Below are positions 9,814 through 18,281 of a stretch of DNA of 64,000 nt, piece after piece. Each line of letters begins with the position of its first letter. The first letter of the stretch is position 1. This stretch comes from Herpetosiphon giganteus (GTDB lineage: Bacteria > Chloroflexota > Chloroflexia > Chloroflexales > Herpetosiphonaceae): assembly GCF_016907925.1 (NCBI RefSeq), contig NZ_JAFBCZ010000024.1, positions 26,366 to 90,365 on the forward strand, given 5' to 3'. Both the position numbers and the translations under genes were made by a program. A model generated the notes under the pieces. It was given only the letters and a program-made list of their open reading frames with translations. It was not told the DNA's origin and ran no database searches.

Positions 9814-10194
9814 TTATGGTTGGGGATGCGAATCGATTTCAAGCCAGCCAAGCCCATTTTGTGGAGCCTGAAGCGCCAAAACGGTATATTGCTGTTGATT
9901 AATTGTCACCGCATCACCAACTTTAACCTGCTGTTGAACCCCGGCCTGCGTGCGCTCAGTGCGAATTTCAACAGTCATCAGATCAGTCGCTTCATCATAA
10001 CTTTTAATTCGCACCCAATGCTGCGCAAACTCTAAATGAGGAACACCATAGGGCAAAATAACACTATCGGGCTTGGTTTGGGGATAAACAATTGGTTCAG
10101 GGTTAGTATCAGGAATTGCTGGATTGGACATTCCACATGCTCCTACTAAAATTAATATGCTTGTAAGCACAACAATTGAAGAAACAATACGCAT
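9814..10194 (-). CDS. Small predicted lipoprotein downstream of the WXG100-calpain protease
   Basis: A 126-residue protein with an N-terminal hydrophobic segment ending in a lipobox (ILVGAC, Cys20), then a Pro/Thr-rich stretch and a small soluble domain (VRIKSYDEATDLMTVEIRTERT). I do not recognise the family. It starts 5 bases after the stop of the preceding protease gene, and its Shine-Dalgarno (AAAGGA) lies inside the protease's last codons, so the two are translationally coupled. The position would suit an immunity or accessory protein for the protease, but that is inference. Confidence 0.75.
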   Translation of the reverse strand: MRIVSSIVVLTSILILVGACGMSNPAIPDTNPEPIVYPQTKPDSVILPYGVPHLEFAQHWVRIKSYDEATDLMTVEIRTERTQAGVQQQVKVGDAVTINQQQYTVLALQAPQNGLGWLEIDSHPQP

Positions 10195-10199
10195 AAAAA

Positions 10200-11276
10200 T
10201 CAGTCCTTTTCGTTAATCGAAACCTGCTGATAATGCTTTTTAAATTCATCGAAACTAATTGTTGGATGCTCATAGCCCCAAGGATTATACATGGTCACAG
10301 TTTGCTTATTCAGATCAATGCTTTGAATAACATAGGCATGCCGAGCATCAACATCACTTGGAGGGTTTGAAAGCGACTTGTATGTACCAGCAGTAATGGC
10401 ATCACCACTATCTAAGCGCTGCTTAAGTTGGGTAAAATCAACTTTTGACCCATTGATTTGTGAGGAATCCTTTCCAGTCAAGAGCGCCATAAATTCACCA
10501 GGATCTCCATAGGCAATCGCCGCAAAACTCCCTTTATGTTGAGCATACGCCTTTTCAATTAACATAGGCCAAATTTCTGAATCATTACTAAGTTGCGCAT
10601 AGGCTGGGGTCTTACCATCTTTTGCATAAACAAAATCATTTGTAACTCGTACTTCAACTTTTGAGCGTTTACCAAAAAAGCCCAAAAACCCTTGCTCAGG
10701 ATAAAAAGTTACAGTATATGTCCCATCGCCATTGTCCCGAATAGCATTCCGAATGACATCAGGATTTGTTTTGGCAATCGCTGCTAATCCAGCCATTAAA
10801 TAACAATCAGCAATCAATCCCTGATTAACATCATCGAACGCAATAGCATCACTATCACCAGAACCTTTGGCAAAGGCTGGTTTATCTACTTTTCTATATT
10901 CAGGGTTACGCACTTCTGTACTTTTTGCTGCTGGATTGCCATACATACCAATGGTTGGCAGATTAATCTCGTCAAAGGTTTGGTTAAAGAGGCTTGCAGC
11001 CTCAATTTCAGCCTCACGGAGCAGACCATTAACATTTAATGTAACTTGTTGCGCGGTGATTAAGACGGCTTTGAGTCGGCCCAAGGCTGGAAAAACATTC
11101 GTTTGCATTTCATTGAAAAAATGGTTGGCAGAGTCACCTTGCCAATCACACAGCAATTGCTGATACAACTGATTTAATTGTTGATCCAATTGAAGCACTA
11201 CCTCGGCTTGGCGTTGGAAACGGTGGCTCAGTTCGCGCATGCGTTCATACTCAATCAAGACAATCGGAGCTGGCAT
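10200..11276 (-). CDS. WXG100-like protein with C-terminal calpain-type cysteine protease domain
   Basis: The ATG at 11276 has AGGAG seven bases upstream and gives 358 residues; the upstream 25 codons lack a ribosome-binding site. Residues 1-100 form a helical WXG100-like domain with the turn DWQGDS (W45, G47), typical of ESX/type VII secreted proteins. Residues 145-345 are a C2 (calpain) protease domain: the QGLIADCYL motif gives oxyanion Gln152 and nucleophile Cys158, and ARHAYVI and YNPWG give His313 and Asn331. The catalytic triad therefore looks intact. There is no Sec signal. The gene is more A/T-rich than its neighbours. It is likely an exported protease or toxin; the coupled downstream lipoprotein may partner it. 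Confidence 0.85.
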   Translation of the reverse strand: MPAPIVLIEYERMRELSHRFQRQAEVVLQLDQQLNQLYQQLLCDWQGDSANHFFNEMQTNVFPALGRLKAVLITAQQVTLNVNGLLREAEIEAASLFNQTFDEINLPTIGMYGNPAAKSTEVRNPEYRKVDKPAFAKGSGDSDAIAFDDVNQGLIADCYLMAGLAAIAKTNPDVIRNAIRDNGDGTYTVTFYPEQGFLGFFGKRSKVEVRVTNDFVYAKDGKTPAYAQLSNDSEIWPMLIEKAYAQHKGSFAAIAYGDPGEFMALLTGKDSSQINGSKVDFTQLKQRLDSGDAITAGTYKSLSNPPSDVDARHAYVIQSIDLNKQTVTMYNPWGYEHPTISFDEFKKHYQQVSINEKD

Positions 11277-11446
11277 AGATGGACTCCTTGCTGAGGATTG
11301 AGAAACAATCAAGATTGTATGCAGAAAAGGGGCAACAAGCTGTTCAATCAATTACATAGCATCATACCAAAAGCTTCAAACAATTGTCAATAACATAGCA
11401 CTATAATTCAAGATAAACTTCGATAATTGATGCTAATGTTAGTTAG

Positions 11447-11482
11447 GTAAAAAACCCGCTTCCATCGGATGGAAACGGGTTT
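11447..11482 (-). terminator. Rho-independent terminator of the NB-ARC-TPR gene
   Basis: The hairpin has a lower 7-bp AAACCCG/CGGGTTT stem, one mismatch, and an upper 6-bp TTCCAT/ATGGAA stem around CGG. On the minus strand it is followed by a run of six T. It starts 38 bases after the stop codon at 11521. Confidence 0.85.
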
Positions 11483-11520
11483 GAGGGGGAAACAAGACTT
11501 GTTTAGATCAACAGTAGGTT

Positions 11521-13731
11521 CTAGCCCAACACCCTTGGATCAACCGTTTGATCGACTAAATCGAGAAATTCACTGATTGTTGGCAAGGTTATCGACGCGA
11601 TCGGTTCATCAGCAAACCTGCCAACACGCTCAGCAATTTGTTCAAACTCGCGCAACGAAGCAGGATCAGGTTGATGCTCCTGATTGTAAGGGTCTTGCAT
11701 GCGTTCAGCAAACGCCAGGGCTTGGCTGGCCAAATTGGGATACAGCTCCGCCAGAATCGCTGCCAGCGTCAACATTTCATCGCCCGATTGCTCCAAGTTT
11801 TGGATTTGAGCCTGAAGATCGAAGACAGGTCGCAACAGCTGAAAAGCACGCTGCAGTTGACCATACTTATACCAAACCCGTGCCAACGAGCCTTGCACCC
11901 CAGGAATGAGATTGCGAGCATCGTTTTGCAAGGCCAGATTCAGGGCTTCATCAAGCACTTGTTCGGCCAATGCCAAATTATCAATTGCACAGGCCAAAAT
12001 GCCACGCGAACTCTGACAGAGGATAATCCCAACTTGATGACCAATCGTGCGGTTAATGTGCAAGCTTTGCTGATAGCAACGTTCAGCATCATCAAAACGG
12101 CCCAAACCAATGTAGGCACTGGCCAAATTGCCGAGCGCTGCTGCCTCGCCAGAATGATCATTAATTGCTCGCCAACGCGCCACAACATCCTCGCCAAGTT
12201 CAACTGCTTGTTGATAATGGCGTTGTTGATAGGCCAATGATGCGAGATTGTGCAAGGCGCGGATTTCGCCAAAGCTATCGCCAACTTGTTTAAACAAGGC
12301 TTGACCACGCTCATACCACAGTCTAGCATCAGCGTGATCAGCAAAATATTGGGCGCAAATACCTGCGGCAATTGCGGCTTTGGCGCGCACTGCTGGATCA
12401 ACTTCGTGCTCGCGCAACCATGCTTGGCCAATCCACGTGCGGGCTTCTTGGGCATAGCCTTTGGTAAACCAAAACAACCACAGCGAGCCAGCAATTCGCA
12501 AGGCTGTGGCAGGATGTTGCTCGACAGCCCAATCGAGCACCGAACGCAAGTTGTAAATATCGCTTTGCAAGCGCGCCATCCACAGCGGTTGTTCAGCTCC
12601 AAGCAATGGTTTTTCGGCGCTTTCGGCCAAGTGGGTAAAATAGGCACTATACAAGCGTTGCAGATGATTGGCTTCACGCCGTCGTTGCAAACGCCCTTCA
12701 GCATACGAATGCACAGCATCGAGCATCAAATAGCGCTGCTCGCCATTGGGCAAGGTTTCGAGTTGAACCAACGATTTATCGACCAAGGTTTGCAAGCCTT
12801 CAACCACATTAATTGGTACATCGGGAATCCCAGCACAAATCGCCTCAGCTGATTCCAGCGTCCAGCTGCCGCGAAAAATCCCCAAGCGAATAAACAAAAC
12901 TTGCAGCGTCGGCGAAAGCAACCGATAGCACCAATCGAGCACCGGCCACAAAATTTCTTTACGTTGCATGGTGCTATTTTTATCAATCATGGCAGCGCCT
13001 AAGCGCAAATGATGACGCACCATGCGCACTAAATCCGACGGCGGCAAGCTGCGACTATGGCTCGCAACCAATTCCACCGCCAAGGGCAAGCCTTGCACCA
13101 AACGACACATTTCGGCAATTGCTAGGGCTTGGGTTTGGTCGAATTTGAGCATCGGCTGCAAACGGCGCAAGCGTTCGCTAAACAACTGCACCGCGCCATA
13201 TTGCATAATTTCGTCAGCACTCAAATGGGCATCTGCCGCCGGAACACTCAATAATGGCACGCGATAGATCGTTTCAGCAGCCACATTCAAAGCTACTTGG
13301 CTGGTTACCAAGACCGTTAATTGAGGCACTGCTGCCACCAAGGCTTGCACATCAGAAGCAGCTTCAATCACATGATCGATATTATCGAGAATTAAGAGGC
13401 TTGGTTGGGGGGCAAAATAATGAGCAATCGTCGCTATTAATGGTTGATCGCTGGACGGAGCAATGCCAAGGCTTTCGGCAATTGTGGCCAATACCAAGCC
13501 CGCCGCCCGAATCGGCACCAATGAGACAAAAAAACTGCCGCCAGCAAAGTGGTCTGCATAGAATCGGGCACAATCGACGGCCAAGCGCGTTTTGCCTGCG
13601 CCACTTGCGCCAACCAAATTAATTAAGCGCTGGCCTTGGGTCAGCAAGGCTCCAATTTCAGCAGTTTCAGCATCACGCCCAATGAGCGCAGTGGTATATC
13701 GTGGAAGGAGATCGGAATGTTCTGTCTGCAT
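11521..13731 (-). CDS. NB-ARC-type STAND ATPase with TPR repeats (AfsR/LuxR-regulator-like, no DNA-binding domain seen)
   Basis: A 736-residue protein. The P-loop GASGAGKT is at 41-48, Walker B LLILDN near 115, and an NB-ARC/winged-helix region (GLPLAVELVA, LSPTLQVLFIRLGIF) runs to about residue 340. The second half is a row of TPR helices (for example ALHNLASLAYQQRHYQQAVE and ALGNLASAYIGLGRFDDAE). Relatives usually carry an N-terminal SARP or C-terminal LuxR helix-turn-helix; neither is visible here, so this may be a signalling ATPase or scaffold rather than a direct regulator. It is monocistronic, with its own terminator. The start has no strong ribosome-binding site. Confidence 0.85.
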   Translation of the reverse strand: MQTEHSDLLPRYTTALIGRDAETAEIGALLTQGQRLINLVGASGAGKTRLAVDCARFYADHFAGGSFFVSLVPIRAAGLVLATIAESLGIAPSSDQPLIATIAHYFAPQPSLLILDNIDHVIEAASDVQALVAAVPQLTVLVTSQVALNVAAETIYRVPLLSVPAADAHLSADEIMQYGAVQLFSERLRRLQPMLKFDQTQALAIAEMCRLVQGLPLAVELVASHSRSLPPSDLVRMVRHHLRLGAAMIDKNSTMQRKEILWPVLDWCYRLLSPTLQVLFIRLGIFRGSWTLESAEAICAGIPDVPINVVEGLQTLVDKSLVQLETLPNGEQRYLMLDAVHSYAEGRLQRRREANHLQRLYSAYFTHLAESAEKPLLGAEQPLWMARLQSDIYNLRSVLDWAVEQHPATALRIAGSLWLFWFTKGYAQEARTWIGQAWLREHEVDPAVRAKAAIAAGICAQYFADHADARLWYERGQALFKQVGDSFGEIRALHNLASLAYQQRHYQQAVELGEDVVARWRAINDHSGEAAALGNLASAYIGLGRFDDAERCYQQSLHINRTIGHQVGIILCQSSRGILACAIDNLALAEQVLDEALNLALQNDARNLIPGVQGSLARVWYKYGQLQRAFQLLRPVFDLQAQIQNLEQSGDEMLTLAAILAELYPNLASQALAFAERMQDPYNQEHQPDPASLREFEQIAERVGRFADEPIASITLPTISEFLDLVDQTVDPRVLG

Positions 13732-13895
13732 CTACACACCAATTGGTTTCTGCTAAAGCCATCAACATTGATAGCAGCCATGCGGCATTGCATGGTGAGT
13801 TGTCGTGCATAGCCCGATTGCTGAGCCGTTGCATTGGTTAATCATACACGAAAATCTGGCTTAAATGCACTAGGATGGCTAGGATTGTTAATGTT

Positions 13896-14050
13896 GGGGA
13901 TTGGGGAGCGGTTGTTGGGGGCTAGGGGTCAGGGGCCAGGCTATGGGCTTTGGGCTAGCGGAAGATAATCAAATCAATCTGTGGGAATCTGTGGCAAAAA
14001 TCGTTCTTCGTGCTCTTCGCGTTCTTCGTGGTTTCAGTCCTTCGTGGTTT
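13896..14050. repeat. Heptamer/nonamer mosaic repeat spacer 1
   Basis: Bases 13896-13958 read as nine consecutive G-rich heptamers in one phase (GGGGATT, GGGGAGC, then GGGGGCT, AGGGGTC, AGGGGCC, and GGGCTTT, GGGCTAG). About 45 bases on, nonamer units of the TTCTTCGTG/CTCTTCGCG kind follow. There is no coding potential. The 13732-13895 part of the spacer shows nothing else. Confidence 0.7.
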
Positions 14051-14067
14051 GCTACGCGCATTACACA

Positions 14068-14100
14068 GCAATCCCCGTAGAAATACTCCACGGGGATTGC
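14068..14100 (-). terminator. Terminator-like hairpin after the 14.1-kb exported protein gene
   Basis: A perfect 11-bp stem (GCAATCCCCGT with ACGGGGATTGC) around an 11-base loop sits 15 bases after the stop codon. There is no T run, so termination may be Rho-assisted or the hairpin may protect the 3' end. Confidence 0.6.
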
Positions 14101-14115
14101 AGCTGATTAATCAGT

Positions 14116-14862
14116 TTAGCGCTTGTCGGCAAGCCATGTGCGGGCGGCGTTGGTAGTAAATGGTGCAAGCAACACATTCGCTTCTGGCGTTGCATACGAC
14201 ACGCCAACCAAGCCATAATCGACTTGGCGCTCAATCGCGTTGGCTGGTGCATAGACCTTGATGCTGCTATCGAAATCGTATGAACGTTGGACGACTTCGA
14301 GCGATAAAGCCCCAAAATCAGGGTCGTTGCTATACATGCCTAATTGCATTTGATGCAGATAGTTGGCTTCAACCCCAACCCACAAATCAAATTTGAGGTA
14401 GCTTGTGCCAGCAGCATCGCTATTGAGCCAAATTTGATATTGCTCGGTTGGCGCACCAGCAATTGGCATTGCCCCCATGTGGGTTACTGGCACATCGCCA
14501 GTTGGCGTTTCGGGCAAATCTTCAATTGGCGCGGCTTCGGGCAAACCAGTTGCTTCAATATACCATTGGGTTTCAATTCCGGTGCGGCTATAGAGCGTGC
14601 CATCGTAGAGCACCATTTCAACCAAGTCGATATCCGATAAGAAACCAACTGGGCGAATGACCATATAGGCTCGATTGGGGTTTTCTTGTTCGACCTTGGC
14701 TACCATCAATGGCTCGCTATTGATTTGCATCAATAATTCGCTGCGACCACTTGATTGGGCTTTAACCGCTGGCAAGCTATCAACTCGTTCAGCAGCGGCA
14801 GCTGATAAACTCGTTACCATCACCAATAATGCCACGAGAGCAACACGCATACGTTTCAACAT
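14116..14862 (-). CDS. Exported protein of unknown function
   Basis: A 248-residue protein with a clear signal peptide (MLKRMRVALVALLVMVTSLSAAAA, cleavage near residue 24). The mature part is beta-rich, with VLYDGTLYSRTGIETQWY and EQYQIWLNSDAAGTSYLKFDLWV. This layout is reminiscent of LppX/LolA-fold proteins that bind lipid, but the similarity is weak and I would not name it on that basis. There is no lipobox. It lies downstream of the Rsr gene on the same strand, 118 bases away. Confidence 0.75.
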   Translation of the reverse strand: MLKRMRVALVALLVMVTSLSAAAAERVDSLPAVKAQSSGRSELLMQINSEPLMVAKVEQENPNRAYMVIRPVGFLSDIDLVEMVLYDGTLYSRTGIETQWYIEATGLPEAAPIEDLPETPTGDVPVTHMGAMPIAGAPTEQYQIWLNSDAAGTSYLKFDLWVGVEANYLHQMQLGMYSNDPDFGALSLEVVQRSYDFDSSIKVYAPANAIERQVDYGLVGVSYATPEANVLLAPFTTNAARTWLADKR

Positions 14863-14980
14863 AGCCGATTAGTCCCTTTCACTCAACACAACAGGGCGTT
14901 GTGCTCGTACTATGGTACGCCAGCAAGAGTCCTAGGTTACAACAACATAGGTACTATCTTTCAATAGTACCTATATCAAC

Positions 14981-16567
14981 TCAAATGGTAATTTGCTCGA
15001 TTGCGCTCAGCTGGTCGGCATAGCCAAGCAACGATTGGGCAATATAGGCTGGCACATGCTCGGCCCAACCAAAAATAAAGCTCACATTTGGCTCATCGGG
15101 CGGAGCAACCGCGTGCGGATACGGCGCAAGCGTAATCAAAAATGCTTGGGCGTTGGGGTTGATCTCGGCCAAATATTTACGCCAAACACTTATAAAACTT
15201 GTGCCCCCCCAGCTATCACTTGCCCATTCCTCGTTATCAGTAACCGCAATTACCAGATCGACAACCTCGCGGCGGGCATACAAATAGGAGATTGGAGCCG
15301 AAACTGCCGTACCACCGCCAAATTTCGTGCTAATTTGCTGGATAATCTGCATCAGTTTGGCCTGACGCGAAAAATCCATCTGTCGAATAGTCGTATCAAA
15401 CGGCAACAGCTGCGCCGTAGGGTTGCTGTGATAGAGCGAGCCGGCGAAAATACCAGCAATATCAACGTAGCGTACTCGTGATTTGGGGTTGAGCGTGCCG
15501 CGCATCGAGCCAGAAATATCTGGTGCAATCACCACGCGGCCAGGAATTTCTGGCATATTCACAAAGGCCATTTCGAGCATTTCCACAAGGGTTTGGCGAA
15601 TCAGCCCTTCGTGCTCGTTCATTGGCAGGAAGGCCATCCAAGCAGCATGCAAGCGAAAGGGCAAAATTTTGGCCCGCCGCAGCGCTTCAAGATCGCTCAA
15701 ACGGCCAACCACATATTCAATCATTGCCTGATCGTGAAACACACCCGCCCGTTGCAAAGTTGCCAAATGGCGCAGCAAGGCAAAGTAGGGCATTTGCTCC
15801 ATCAACACCCGCCACAACTCGCGATCTGGCTTAATCGCACCAGTCACAATTTCGTAGGGCAAGCGCCCAGCCGCAACCAAGGCTCGCTGTTCGTTCGGGT
15901 CAGTCGTGCGCTTCAATTGCTCCAGCGCAGCGATTTGTGGCAAGAGCGTAGGCGCTTGCTCGGCCCAGGTTTCGCGCCAGCGTTCGCGATCAATCAGATA
16001 GCTAAACAAGGCATTGGTGCGATCATCGACTGGTTGCGGGCGCGTGAGCCGCAGCACATCGCGCAAGGTCATGCTGCCAGCGTTCGTGCCACCATATTTA
16101 ATCGCGTGATATTCGCTCAAGTTCAGCAACCAAGCATTGATTGTTTGCTTAATCGCCCGACCCATGCCAGGCCGAATCTGGCGTGAACGCACAATTTGCA
16201 CAAAATCTTGCAAATCGCCAGGCGTAAGAATAATGCGCTTGAAAATTTGGCGAAACAAAGCCAAATCGACAGTTGATAAAGCGACCAACCCAATAATTGG
16301 CTGAAGGCGCATGCTTCCTTGTTCGCGGGCATAGACCAAGGCTTTCGCAGCAAAAAGTGGGTTAGCGGCTAACATTGCTTGGTGCAACTCCAAGGCCAAG
16401 GCATAATTTGTACCTTGCGAGGCATAAAACGTCGAGCCAAGTGTATTGGTCAACAACATTTGCACATAGCGTTCAGCCAAACTGCGTTGATAGGTCGGAA
16501 AGCCCTCGTGATTCAGCCCATTAGCCGCATCAGGCGTGCGCGCAAACAGGCGGCGAACAATGTTCAT
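14981..16567 (-). CDS. rsr: Ro60-family protein (TROVE and vWA domains), bacterial Rsr
   Basis: The ATG at 16567 has GGAGG five bases upstream and gives 528 residues; the longer frame from 16639 would run into the hairpin RNA upstream. Residues 20-340 are the HEAT-like TROVE ring (RYVQMLLTNTLGSTFYASQ, VLRLTRPQ). Residues 343-528 are a von Willebrand A domain with a MIDAS site DISGSM (350-355), GGGTAV (about 419) and VTDNEEW (about 444). Ro proteins bind Y RNAs on the outer face of the ring and misfolded RNA ends in the channel, and in bacteria tether nucleases such as PNPase. Two candidate Y-type RNAs lie directly upstream on the same strand, as in other bacterial rsr loci. Confidence 0.9.
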   Translation of the reverse strand: MNIVRRLFARTPDAANGLNHEGFPTYQRSLAERYVQMLLTNTLGSTFYASQGTNYALALELHQAMLAANPLFAAKALVYAREQGSMRLQPIIGLVALSTVDLALFRQIFKRIILTPGDLQDFVQIVRSRQIRPGMGRAIKQTINAWLLNLSEYHAIKYGGTNAGSMTLRDVLRLTRPQPVDDRTNALFSYLIDRERWRETWAEQAPTLLPQIAALEQLKRTTDPNEQRALVAAGRLPYEIVTGAIKPDRELWRVLMEQMPYFALLRHLATLQRAGVFHDQAMIEYVVGRLSDLEALRRAKILPFRLHAAWMAFLPMNEHEGLIRQTLVEMLEMAFVNMPEIPGRVVIAPDISGSMRGTLNPKSRVRYVDIAGIFAGSLYHSNPTAQLLPFDTTIRQMDFSRQAKLMQIIQQISTKFGGGTAVSAPISYLYARREVVDLVIAVTDNEEWASDSWGGTSFISVWRKYLAEINPNAQAFLITLAPYPHAVAPPDEPNVSFIFGWAEHVPAYIAQSLLGYADQLSAIEQITI

Positions 16568-16612
16568 GGCCACCTCCAGGTTATAAGGTAGGGAAAATAA
16601 CACTTCTCTCGG

Positions 16613-16705
16613 AAAAAACCATGGCCGAAGTCGAATCACGCTTGCGAATCAAACGCTGTGAATTGGTTTGGGCAACTACATCACATCGATTCGACTCGGC
16701 CATGG
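16613..16705 (-). ncRNA. Candidate Y RNA: long terminal-stem hairpin upstream of rsr
   Basis: On the minus strand the RNA would begin CCATGGCCGAGTCGAATC (16705-16688) and close with GATTCGACTTCGGCCATGG (16637-16619), giving 18 base pairs with a single bulged U. TTTTTT follows at once (16618-16613). The 50-base interior contains a further hairpin (CGTTTG, loop ATTCG, CAAGCG). A stem made from the 5' and 3' ends with a bulge, a large inner loop and a 3' oligo-U end is the Y RNA architecture. GGCCGAGUC resembles the GGUCCGA Ro-binding strand. It lies 45 bases upstream of the rsr start. An unusually long-looped terminator is the alternative. Confidence 0.65.
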
Positions 16706-16717
16706 GGCCACAATAGG

Positions 16718-16825
16718 GGAGCCTAGCAGGACTCGAACCTGCGACCGAAGCAATTCCTACTATCACCTCGCGAACGAGGAAGTAGACGTAGAAGTCTTTG
16801 CTCTACCAACTGAGCTATAGGCTCC
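16718..16825 (-). ncRNA. tRNA-mimic RNA (YrlA-like) upstream of rsr
   Basis: The minus strand starts GGAGCCTA and ends TAGGCTCC (8-bp acceptor-like stem). It has a perfect D arm (GCTC AGTTGGTA GAGC) and T arm (GCAGG TTCGAGT CCTGC). The part between D and T arms is 57 bases instead of about 23. It cannot form a 7-base anticodon loop: the first hairpin (AGAC/GTCT) has a 6-base loop. It also holds a CTACT/AGTAG stem capped by CCTCG-TTCG-CGAGG. There is no encoded CCA, whereas tRNA-Cys in this window has one. AATA/TATT could extend the stem to 16712-16830. YrlA-type Y RNAs next to rsr carry such tRNA-like domains. Confidence 0.7.
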
Positions 16826-16832
16826 ATATTAA

Positions 16833-17090
16833 GGATGAAGGATGAGGGATGAAGGATGAAATCAAACCCACAAATTGTTCCAGTAGCCATCAGCCAAGAG
16901 CCGAGGGTTCAGGGTTCAGGGGCTGGGAATCGGTTATTTGTGCAAACCCACTACCCATGCTCCAACCCGCAAATTGTTCCGATAGCCCATAGCCTAGAGC
17001 CAATAGCCAAATCTGCTCTGCGCCTCTGCGTTAAAAACCTGCTTCGCGATCTTCGCACCCTTCGCGGTTCCAGCTTCGTGGATCATCTCA
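16833..17090. repeat. Heptamer mosaic repeat spacer 2
   Basis: Four tandem GGATGAA-type heptamers (16833-16860) abut the 5' side of the tRNA mimic. Further on are units of the AGAGCCG, AGGGTTC, AGGGGCT kind, then GATAGCC, CATAGCC, TAGAGCC, AATAGCC, and then CTCTGCG and CTTCGCG motifs. No gene is visible. Confidence 0.7.
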
Positions 17091-17454
17091 ATCGAGACTA
17101 ACTCATGGTTACAATGGTTCTAAGAAGCGGCTGATTAAAGCTCGCATTCGCCACGTTAACATTGCACGGTTCCTCAGGTAGCTGCATACGACTCCTTCAA
17201 ACGGTATGCTGAACGCAAGGCTGCTGAGGAAGAGGCGTGGAACTTCGGAATGAGCGAAGTATGTCCCACAAGCACCTCAGCAAACTCTCACTTGTCTCCC
17301 ACAAGCAGGCGAGGAAGTAAACGAGATTGAAAATACCACACCTCGCCAGCTCGTTTGTTCTCTCCCACAAGCGCTACGCCATTGATGTTGTAATCAAGCA
17401 TTGGCTAGCGATTCCTTGGACTAAAGTCGATTCCTGCTCCGCTCGTTCTCTCCC
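17091..17454. other. Structured-looking intergenic segment
   Basis: A nested inverted repeat lies at 17170-17231 (outer TTCCTCAG/CTGAGGAA, inner GCATAC/GTATGC). Three to four copies of the word TCTCCCACAAG or close variants follow near 17264, 17295, 17361 and 17448. No open frame with a ribosome-binding site was found. It could be an RNA element or an old element remnant. Confidence 0.35.
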
Positions 17455-17928
17455 TCAAGCGGTTTTTTTGGCTTTGCCGCGCCATGGCAAGCGCCACGAG
17501 GTTGTTGGTTCGGGCGCTGTCTCAATTTGCGCCAATTCCAACACTTTACGCACATAGTTGCGCACTTCGCCGTGGCAGGTATCCAAGTGCTTGGCCACTT
17601 TGGCGGCATCTTCGACCACCACAGGCACGCGCAAACTTTGGTCAAACCACGAAACAATGCCGGTTACGTCGCGCATTATTTTGGTTGGCGGAGTTAAGCA
17701 CACCACCCGAACCAACACATCAGCACGTTTAATTTTGGGATGCTGCACCGTAAACATGGGGCTGGCAATATAATTTGCGTAGATCAACACTTTGGCAATC
17801 AGCAAGCGATAGCGAAGGCTGTCATCACTGATTGAACCAGTGTCTACGACCCATAAATCCAACCCAGGGCGGGCGGGGTCGAGCGAACCCGCAACAATAT
17901 CAATGCGGGTGGGATCTTCGAGCGTCAT
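17455..17928 (-). CDS. Small cytoplasmic protein of unknown function (DUF6572-like)
   Basis: A 157-residue protein from ATG 17928, with AGAGG seven bases upstream. The N-terminal half (EDPTRIDIVAGSLD, LDLWVVDTGSISDDSLRYR, KVLIYANYIAS) resembles the DUF6572 pattern of a short beta hairpin followed by a helix, from memory only. The second half (SWFDQSLRVPVVV and a helical region) is not recognised, and the C-terminus is basic (RLPWRGKAKKTA). It is not obviously linked to its neighbours. Confidence 0.6.
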   Translation of the reverse strand: MTLEDPTRIDIVAGSLDPARPGLDLWVVDTGSISDDSLRYRLLIAKVLIYANYIASPMFTVQHPKIKRADVLVRVVCLTPPTKIMRDVTGIVSWFDQSLRVPVVVEDAAKVAKHLDTCHGEVRNYVRKVLELAQIETAPEPTTSWRLPWRGKAKKTA

Positions 17929-18281
17929 GAGCAAACCTCTCGCTAAAACAAAATAGTCGCCACTGCTGTGACGACCTTAGCATTAGCGTGTGTCAGTACG
18001 CGTCACACTAGCGGTCGCCATCCATCCTTCGTCCAACTCATCTCGCCTGCAAAACGGTAGCCTAAATCTACATTACGCAATGAGCCACAATTGTGGGCTA
18101 TCGGTGAGTAATGGGTGATAGGCTGGCGTTTTGGTTGTGGATTGGTGAGTAGCCGTCGCATGGTGCTCGTTCCTTTCCTATTCGATCTACGAATTTCGGT
18201 GATAGGCTCACTATAAACGCAATTAATCAGCCCGTCATCAGCCATCAGGCGGAAATTCCTAGGCAATTAGGCTGATAACAA
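17929..18281. other. Spacer with degenerate repeat words
   Basis: It contains GGGCTAT, CGGTGAG and TGATAGG words that look like decayed heptamer repeats. A 52-codon minus-strand frame starting at 18161 overlaps them and is not accepted as a gene. Nothing else is visible. Confidence 0.4.

Noticed and set aside
11940..12719. Second minus-strand frame of 259 codons within the NB-ARC-TPR gene
   Set aside because: Cys/Trp-rich nonsense composition and full overlap with a gene of clear domain structure.
16718..16825. A normal tRNA gene on the minus strand
   Set aside because: The D and T arms fit, but the central region is 34 nt too long even for a class I tRNA, no 7-nt anticodon loop forms and CCA is not encoded. 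Kept as a tRNA mimic.
18003..18161. A 52-codon minus-strand frame with a weak AAAGGA upstream
   Set aside because: It overlaps decayed heptamer words, has no recognisable domain and gives an implausible composition.
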